From positions 118,366 to 182,365 of the forward strand of contig NZ_FQXB01000005.1 of the NCBI RefSeq assembly GCF_900129845.1: a DNA stretch of 64,000 nt, written 5' to 3'. The notes under the pieces are model-generated. The model was not told the origin of the DNA and ran no database searches. It worked only from the letters and a program-made list of their open reading frames with translations. The DNA is from Cognatiyoonia sediminum. GTDB taxonomy: Bacteria; Pseudomonadota; Alphaproteobacteria; Rhodobacterales; Rhodobacteraceae. Shown in pieces: positions 59,393-64,000 of this stretch. A program made the translations under genes and the position numbers. Positions within the stretch are counted from its first letter, which is position 1; the number at the start of each line of letters is the position of its first letter.

Positions 59393-60415
59393 TTAGGTTT
59401 TTGGCGGACTAAGTGAATCCCGCATAACTACTTCGGTGTCTAACTGAATGATTGATGCCGAACCTCTATCTTCAATCAAGTCAACCAAAAGATCTGCCGC
59501 ACGCCGTCCCATTTCGCGATGAGGCACATGCACGGTGGTCAGAGCAGGGTAGACGTGCTTGGCCAATTCAATATCGTCAAATCCTGTGATCGACACATCT
59601 TCGGGAACCTTGATTCCCATTTCGCGAGCCTTGGCGATTGCACCTGCAGCCAAGACATCATTGCCGCACATAACTGCGGTTGGTGTCGGTACCTTCTGCA
59701 TGAGTTGTTCGAATGCGATAGACCCGTTGTCCAAATCATAGAAGGTTTGAATGATCATATCTGGGTCGACGGTCAGGCCGTGCGCGGTCATACTGTCTTT
59801 GATTGCTTCGAGACGAGATTGAGCCCTGTCGTTTCCCTCGACTATCCCAGAAATCACGCCGATATGCCGATGACCTAATTCTATGACCTTGTCGGCCAGA
59901 GGGTGCATTGAAGCGCGGTTGTCAAACCCGACACAGGTATGTGTCTGACCGGGTTGCATAGACCACGCTAGAACCGATGGGATGCCCCGTCGTTCCAGAT
60001 ACTGGTATGTTTCTGAGTCGCGCGAATGCCCGATCAATAGGAGGCCATCAGCCCCGCGCGATACCAGCGATTTGATTAATTCTGTTTCAAGTTCCGGACG
60101 ATAAACATTGCTTGAGACGAGCAAGTTATAACCCTTCTCGTGCAGCGCGACCTGAAAGGCCTGTATCCCGCGTGCAAAAATTGCGTTCTCCATGGTTGGA
60201 ATGATTGCGCCAATGGTATTGCTGCGGCGCGCTGCCATAGCTCGCGCGTTGAAATTTGGTGTATATCCAAGGTTTTCAACAGCTTCCATGACCTTGGACA
60301 AGGTGCTTTTGGAGACTTTTTCTTTCTCGTTGAGACATCTTGAAACCGTGGCCGTCGATACGCCTGCTGCCTGCGCAACGTCTTCAAGAGTTGGTATGGA
60401 AGGCTGTCTGTTCAT
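59393..60415 (-). CDS. LacI-family regulator of the TRAP transporter
   Basis: 340 aa from ATG 60415; a longer frame to 60478 lacks a ribosome site. HTH: Thr-Leu-Glu-Asp-Val-Ala-Gln-Ala-Ala-Gly-Val-Ser-Thr-Ala-Thr-Val-Ser-Arg-Cys-Leu-Asn. The effector domain has Gly-Ala-Ile-Ile-Pro-Thr and Ile-Thr-Gly-Phe-Asp-Asp-Ile. It diverges from the TRAP genes and should bind the palindromes at 60484-60518. Confidence 0.92.
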   Translation of the reverse strand: MNRQPSIPTLEDVAQAAGVSTATVSRCLNEKEKVSKSTLSKVMEAVENLGYTPNFNARAMAARRSNTIGAIIPTMENAIFARGIQAFQVALHEKGYNLLVSSNVYRPELETELIKSLVSRGADGLLLIGHSRDSETYQYLERRGIPSVLAWSMQPGQTHTCVGFDNRASMHPLADKVIELGHRHIGVISGIVEGNDRAQSRLEAIKDSMTAHGLTVDPDMIIQTFYDLDNGSIAFEQLMQKVPTPTAVMCGNDVLAAGAIAKAREMGIKVPEDVSITGFDDIELAKHVYPALTTVHVPHREMGRRAADLLVDLIEDRGSASIIQLDTEVVMRDSLSPPKT

Positions 60416-60483
60416 GGTTCCAAAAAACAACTTCGGCTGCTTCGTAAATACTCCAATTTTCGAACTATCGCACATCAAAAAAT

Positions 60484-60518
60484 GTAAACGCTTGCAAAAA
60501 ACAATTGTAAGCGCTTAC
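60484..60518. promoter_or_regulatory. Pair of LacI-type operators for the TRAP operon
   Basis: GTAAACGCTTGC (60484-60495, imperfect) and GTAAGCGCTTAC (60507-60518, perfect) share a central CG, with centres 23 bp apart. They lie between the divergent LacI gene and the TRAP genes, so one pair can control both. Their sequence differs from the 47.7-kb operators, matching a different HTH. Confidence 0.75.
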
Positions 60519-60553
60519 AGTGATGTCAGAACCAAGGTCATTGGGAGGTGCCC

Positions 60554-60742
60554 GTGTTTCTATATGGCTCGCTAATTGTATTCATCATCTTCTTCACAAA
60601 TGTCGCTTTAGGTGCGTTCGCAGATAGCGCGTTCCTCGGGGACGTGGGGGAGATGTTGGTTCTGTTTGTCGCATCGCTTCTGTTTGTCGTTGCGATTTTG
60701 CGAAAGGAAGCTGAACGCGCCGAGAGCGAAGACAGCGAATGA
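60554..60742 (+). CDS. Small membrane protein, first gene of the TRAP operon
   Basis: 62 aa from GTG 60554 with GGGAGG upstream. Two hydrophobic helices (Leu-Ile-Val-Phe-Ile-Ile-Phe-Phe and Met-Leu-Val-Leu-Phe-Val-Ala-Ser-Leu-Leu-Phe) are separated by a short polar turn, and the tail is acidic. It is found before the solute-binding gene; role unknown. Confidence 0.7.
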   Translation: MFLYGSLIVFIIFFTNVALGAFADSAFLGDVGEMLVLFVASLLFVVAILRKEAERAESEDSE

Positions 60743-60765
60743 ACCCTAAGGGAGGAAAACGAAAA

Positions 60766-61914
60766 ATGGATAAACAAGATCGTATGGAGTTGGAGTCGAC
60801 AGAACGTCGCAACTTCCTAAAGGTCGCATCAACTGCTGGCTTCACAGCCGCTCTTGTCGCTGGTGCGTCTGGTGCGCTTTGGTCGACAGAAGCCGCTGCA
60901 CAGTCTGCGAATGAAGAGCGTGAGCGCGAATCTGCTGCTGAGCACATCATGACAATCGCTACGGCTTACGTGCTTGGCGCGTCCCGCAGCTACCCAATCA
61001 TGCAGCTCGACCTGAAAGAAAACATCCAGAACGCAACAAACGGCAAAGTCTACGTAAAGCTTGCTCCAGGTGGCCAGCTCGGCGCCGGCGGCGCGCTTGT
61101 TCAGGCAGTTCAGGGTGGTACAATTCAGGCGGCTCAGCACTCGCTGTCCAACTTCGCACCATTTGCGAGCACAGTTGACCTGATCAACATGCCGTACCTT
61201 TGTGGTTCCAACCAGCGCTTCACCAACTTGGTGACATCTGATTTCTGGACCTCCAACGTCACGCCGAAGATCGAAGAAAACGGCTTTAAGCCGCTGTTCT
61301 ACGTCAACATCGACCCACGGGTTGTTGCGGTGCGTAAGGGTGGTGACGCGGTTATTACTCCAGCTGATATGGAAGGCATCAAGTTCCGCGTTCCGGGTTC
61401 TGCGATGCTGCAGCAGTACTACCGCCTCGTCGGCGCAAACCCAACGCCTGTGGCTTGGGGCGAAACACCTTCAGCGATCCAGCAGGGTGTTGCTGACGCG
61501 CTTGACCCATCTGTTGGTGCGCTCTTCGTGTTCGGTTTCAAGGACATCCTGTCCCACGTAACCTTCACACAAGCTGTTCCAGACAGTCAGGTTTACTCCT
61601 GTAACCTCGAATGGTTCAACTCGATGCCAGCTGACGTCCAAGAGGGCATCATGTGGGGCTCCGAGATGACAGCTCACCAAAACCTTGCCAAGGTTCCATC
61701 CGCACGCGCTTACGCAATGGCGGAGCTGGTCAAAGCAGGCGTGGAGTTCCATTCCTTGTCCGATGACCAACTGGCCGAATGGCAGGATGCCGGTGGCTAC
61801 CAGCGGTCCGAATGGGACGAGTTTAAAGTCGAACTCGCAGGTTCAATGGATAACTTTGAACAAATGGTCGAGGCCGCAGGTACTCAAGGCAAGTACTACG
61901 TCCACGACGCATAA
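60766..61914 (+). CDS. dctP: TRAP transporter solute-binding protein (DctP)
   Basis: 382 aa from ATG 60766 with GGGAGG 10 bases upstream (ATG 60739 overlaps the previous stop). The N-terminus has a Tat-like signal: Glu-Arg-Arg-Asn-Phe-Leu-Lys and a hydrophobic run ending Ala-Ala-Ala-Gln. The DctP fold shows Pro-Tyr-Leu-Cys, Gly-Ile-Lys-Phe-Arg-Val-Pro-Gly-Ser and Trp-Gly-Glu-Thr-Pro. It captures an organic anion in the periplasm. A strong terminator follows. Confidence 0.9.
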   Translation: MDKQDRMELESTERRNFLKVASTAGFTAALVAGASGALWSTEAAAQSANEERERESAAEHIMTIATAYVLGASRSYPIMQLDLKENIQNATNGKVYVKLAPGGQLGAGGALVQAVQGGTIQAAQHSLSNFAPFASTVDLINMPYLCGSNQRFTNLVTSDFWTSNVTPKIEENGFKPLFYVNIDPRVVAVRKGGDAVITPADMEGIKFRVPGSAMLQQYYRLVGANPTPVAWGETPSAIQQGVADALDPSVGALFVFGFKDILSHVTFTQAVPDSQVYSCNLEWFNSMPADVQEGIMWGSEMTAHQNLAKVPSARAYAMAELVKAGVEFHSLSDDQLAEWQDAGGYQRSEWDEFKVELAGSMDNFEQMVEAAGTQGKYYVHDA

Positions 61915-61920
61915 GACAGA

Positions 61921-61950
61921 TTGGGCGCCCGCTCGGGGCGCCCAACTTTT
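61921..61950 (+). terminator. Terminator/attenuator between dctP and dctQ
   Basis: A perfect 10-bp GC-rich stem (arms 61921-61930 and 61936-61945) is followed by CTTTT. It lies 6 bases after dctP and likely lets more binding protein than permease be made. Confidence 0.85.
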
Positions 61951-62023
61951 CCCATTTTAGCATGTCCTGACAGCCGCACCATTTTGTGTGGGCTCGGTAC
62001 GTGCATCGAGACGGGGTCCAAAG

Positions 62024-62536
62024 ATGGAAATCCTTCGTAAAATCGACCAAAACGCCGAACGTTGGCTGCTCTTGCTGTTCTACGTGATGCTCGTCATCAC
62101 AATGGCAATTGAAGTGCTGCGTCGCGAAATCTTCGCCTATTCCTCCATTTGGGGGGAAGAGATCGTGCGCTACTCCTTTATCTACCTCGCGTGGATCGGA
62201 GCCGCCGCCGCGGTGAAAGAACGTGCACACATCCGCATCGATGTGATCATGCACTACATTCCGCCGACGCCGAAAACCCTGCTCTACATCTTCGGTGACT
62301 TGGTGATGTTGGTTGTCGCGGTCATCGCGCTCTACTGGTCTTACGAAGCCGTGCACGTTTCTTACAAGTTTGGCTCGGTGACGGATGGTCTTCGGATCTC
62401 AAAGGTCTGGTTCCTAATGGCTGTTCCATCTGGCTTCTTCCTACTCATTTGGCGTTTGCTTCAATCCTTGCGGCGCGACTTCCATTCGCTTCGGACAGGG
62501 GAACCTGTCTACGAAGGCGACACATTGTTTGATTGA
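62024..62536 (+). CDS. dctQ: TRAP transporter small permease (DctQ)
   Basis: 170 aa from ATG 62024. Four membrane helices, with Trp-Gly-Glu-Glu-Ile-Val-Arg-Tyr-Ser near residue 45 and Arg-Ala-His-Ile-Arg-Ile-Asp in the loop, are the DctQ marks. It links the binding protein to DctM. It ends 10 bases before dctM. Confidence 0.88.
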   Translation: MEILRKIDQNAERWLLLLFYVMLVITMAIEVLRREIFAYSSIWGEEIVRYSFIYLAWIGAAAAVKERAHIRIDVIMHYIPPTPKTLLYIFGDLVMLVVAVIALYWSYEAVHVSYKFGSVTDGLRISKVWFLMAVPSGFFLLIWRLLQSLRRDFHSLRTGEPVYEGDTLFD

Positions 62537-62546
62537 GGTGATCTGA

Positions 62547-63875
62547 ATGCTCTGGAATACTGTAAATCAAACGGTCGAACTGGGATGGGACTTCTATGTC
62601 CCGGTTCTCCTCTTCGTCGCACTGATCGCTCTGGCGGTGCCGGTTTGGGCCGCTATCGGCTCTGCGGCGATCCTGATGCTTTTGATGTCTGGCGACCTGC
62701 CGCTGAGCCTTGTGGGCGAGCGTCTGTTCACCGGCATTGATGCCTTCGCACTTACCGCGATCCCGCTCTTCATCCTCACCGGTGACGTGCTTGTTCGAAC
62801 CGGGCTCAGTCGAAAGTTCCTCGATGTCGCCGAAGCGCTGACCTGCTTTACCAAAGGCGGCTTCGGCTCTGCGACAGTCCTCGTCTGTGGTATGTTCGCG
62901 GCGATCTCCGGCTCCGACGCGGCGGGTGCCGCAGCAGTGGGTCGTATGACAATCGCACGACTGGTAGAGGCGGGTTATCCAAGGCCCTATGCCTGTGCAC
63001 TGGTTGCTGCGGGTGCTTGTACCGGCATCCTGATCCCACCATCGATCGCCTACATCATCATCGGTCTCGTTCTGGGTATATCGGCGTCCACGCTGTTCCT
63101 TGCGGCGTTGATCCCAGGCCTTTGCATCCTTTTTGCGATCTTGATCACAAACCTGATCGTAAACCGCATCTATGCCTACGAAGGCGGTGGAAACCTAACG
63201 TTTGGTGAATGGCTCTCCAACTTGGGTCGTGCGCTCAAATCTGGTTGGTATGCGTTCATCGTGCCGGGTATCATCTTCTACGGCATCTTCTCGGGTCGTT
63301 TGACCCCAACCGAAGCTGGTGCAACGGCGGTTATCGTCACAATCCTGATGGGTTTCATCCTAGGCACGCTTAAATTTGCGGATTTCCCATCAATGCTCGT
63401 CAGTTCCGCTAAGGTGAACGGCGTGATCCTCCCGATCATTGCTTTCTCCGCACCGTTGGCCGAAGCACTGGCGATCATGGGCGTTCCGCAAGGTTTCGTG
63501 ACCTCTGCGACAAGCCTGACCAACGAACCTTGGCTCTTGATCCTTCTGATGATCGGTATCCTGATCGCATCCGGTTGTGTAATGGAAACCACGCCAAATA
63601 TTGTGATCTTGGCACCAATCCTCATGCCTCTAGCTGAAAACATTGGTATGAACGAAATTCAGTTCTGCGTTATGATGATTACGGCACTCGGCGTCGGGTT
63701 CATTACGCCTCCTCTTGGGCTAAACCTCTTCGTGGTGTCGGGCATAACAGGTGAATCTATCCTCAAAATCGCGGCGCGTGCAGTACCTTTCGTACTCTGC
63801 ATGTTTGTAGTGGTGTTGTTCATTGCGTATGTTCCAGCAGTGTCCACATCACTTCTGCCAGATATCTATAAGTAG
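62547..63875 (+). CDS. dctM: TRAP transporter large permease (DctM)
   Basis: 442 aa with about twelve helices. Ile-Pro-Leu-Phe-Ile-Leu-Thr-Gly near residue 72, Ile-Ser-Gly-Ser-Asp-Ala-Ala-Gly-Ala near 115, Pro-Pro-Ser-Ile near 155 and Thr-Glu-Ala-Gly-Ala match the family. It is the channel part that uses the Na+ gradient. The next gene starts 12 bases later. Confidence 0.92.
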   Translation: MLWNTVNQTVELGWDFYVPVLLFVALIALAVPVWAAIGSAAILMLLMSGDLPLSLVGERLFTGIDAFALTAIPLFILTGDVLVRTGLSRKFLDVAEALTCFTKGGFGSATVLVCGMFAAISGSDAAGAAAVGRMTIARLVEAGYPRPYACALVAAGACTGILIPPSIAYIIIGLVLGISASTLFLAALIPGLCILFAILITNLIVNRIYAYEGGGNLTFGEWLSNLGRALKSGWYAFIVPGIIFYGIFSGRLTPTEAGATAVIVTILMGFILGTLKFADFPSMLVSSAKVNGVILPIIAFSAPLAEALAIMGVPQGFVTSATSLTNEPWLLILLMIGILIASGCVMETTPNIVILAPILMPLAENIGMNEIQFCVMMITALGVGFITPPLGLNLFVVSGITGESILKIAARAVPFVLCMFVVVLFIAYVPAVSTSLLPDIYK

Positions 63876-63887
63876 GGAGGCTTCGCG

Positions 63888-64000
63888 ATGGCTGTAGAAT
63901 ACCTTAAAAAAGCGGAATTGACGTCATCGAGTGGCGCGTCTGATGTGCATGACACGGTTGTGTCGATCCTGTCTGAGATTGAGGCAGGGGGAGATGCGGC
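63888..64000 (+). CDS. Histidinol dehydrogenase-like protein, N-terminus (window edge)
   Basis: The first 37 codons only. GGGAGG precedes ATG 63888. Met-Ala-Val-Glu-Tyr-Leu-Lys-Lys-Ala, then Val-Val-Ser-Ile-Leu-Ser-Glu-Ile-Glu-Ala-Gly-Gly-Asp-Ala fits the N-terminus of the HisD family. Beside a TRAP transporter it is more likely the paralogue that oxidises polyols or sulfo-polyols, such as HpsN (sulfopropanediol 3-dehydrogenase), than a histidine gene. Confidence 0.65.
   Translation, partial: MAVEYLKKAELTSSSGASDVHDTVVSILSEIEAGGDA

Noticed and set aside
1..64000. CRISPR arrays, rRNA genes, complete tRNA genes and intact insertion sequences
   Set aside because: No regularly spaced repeats, no rRNA-like stretches, only a tRNA fragment at 33189, and no transposase-like gene with terminal repeats were seen.

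Overview
The window looks like chromosome of a marine alphaproteobacterium of the Rhodobacteraceae (Roseobacter group). This rests on family content rather than on a marker gene: a form I aerobic CO dehydrogenase cluster, a TRAP transporter, a selenium-binding-protein-type methanethiol oxidase, PuuD-type urate oxidase, a VPLPA-CTERM protein, an RTX protease, and dense ATGA-overlapped operons in moderately GC-rich DNA. No rRNA gene, complete tRNA, CRISPR array or intact insertion sequence was seen.

Layout. 1-12.8 kb: the 3' end of acnB, then housekeeping and stress genes (xi-class GST-like protein, hemerythrin, a LuxR/hydrolase fusion, an SDR and DUF4386 pair facing a LysR regulator, selenium-binding protein with ferredoxin and CoA-binding protein, PuuD, pirin). 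13.0-18.9 kb: an acyl-CoA dehydrogenase overlapping an APH-type kinase, a 959-aa RTX metalloprotease and a convergent lipoprotein. 19.0-31.4 kb: a MoxR-like ATPase with a DUF2201/VWA protein and a membrane protein, all on the minus strand, facing coxC-M-S-L-D-E-F, a mobA-like gene and coxG on the plus strand. CoxL carries the form I active-site loop, and its key residues fall at the same positions as in Oligotropha CoxL. 31.5-38.7 kb: a patchy accessory region with a 5' tRNA-Thr fragment, a Sel1-repeat protein, a GFA protein, a 1.2-kb gene desert, a VPLPA-CTERM protein and a small glyoxalase / muconolactone isomerase-like / ribbon-helix-helix operon. 39.2-42.4 kb: an AraC regulator and four consecutive exported proteins of unknown function. 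42.4-45.9 kb: a BtuCDF/Fec-type ABC transporter with DUF1636, under a clear cobalamin riboswitch. 46.0-47.4 kb: an AT-rich stretch and a trypsin-like protease.

47.8-59.4 kb: a large same-strand catabolic cluster (CoA-transferase, enoyl-CoA hydratase, aldehyde dehydrogenase, two GMC oxidoreductases, Dabb protein, LacI regulator, Gfo/Idh/MocA dehydrogenase, fumarate-reductase-type flavoprotein). It is preceded by two copies of a perfect 12-bp palindrome whose centres lie 21 bp apart, a plausible operator pair for the cluster's own LacI protein. The gene set suggests stepwise oxidation of an alcohol or sugar-like compound to an acid, CoA activation and side-chain breakdown; the substrate cannot be read from the sequence. 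59.4-64.0 kb: a second LacI regulator diverges from a TRAP transporter (dctP-dctQ-dctM) that is followed by the start of a histidinol-dehydrogenase-like gene. A different pair of LacI-type palindromes lies between them.

The parts most worth a second look are the uncharacterised LacI/GMC catabolic cluster with its tandem operators, the tRNA-Thr remnant at the edge of the accessory region, the two MoxR/VWA pairs around the CO dehydrogenase genes, and the four-gene exported-protein cassette.
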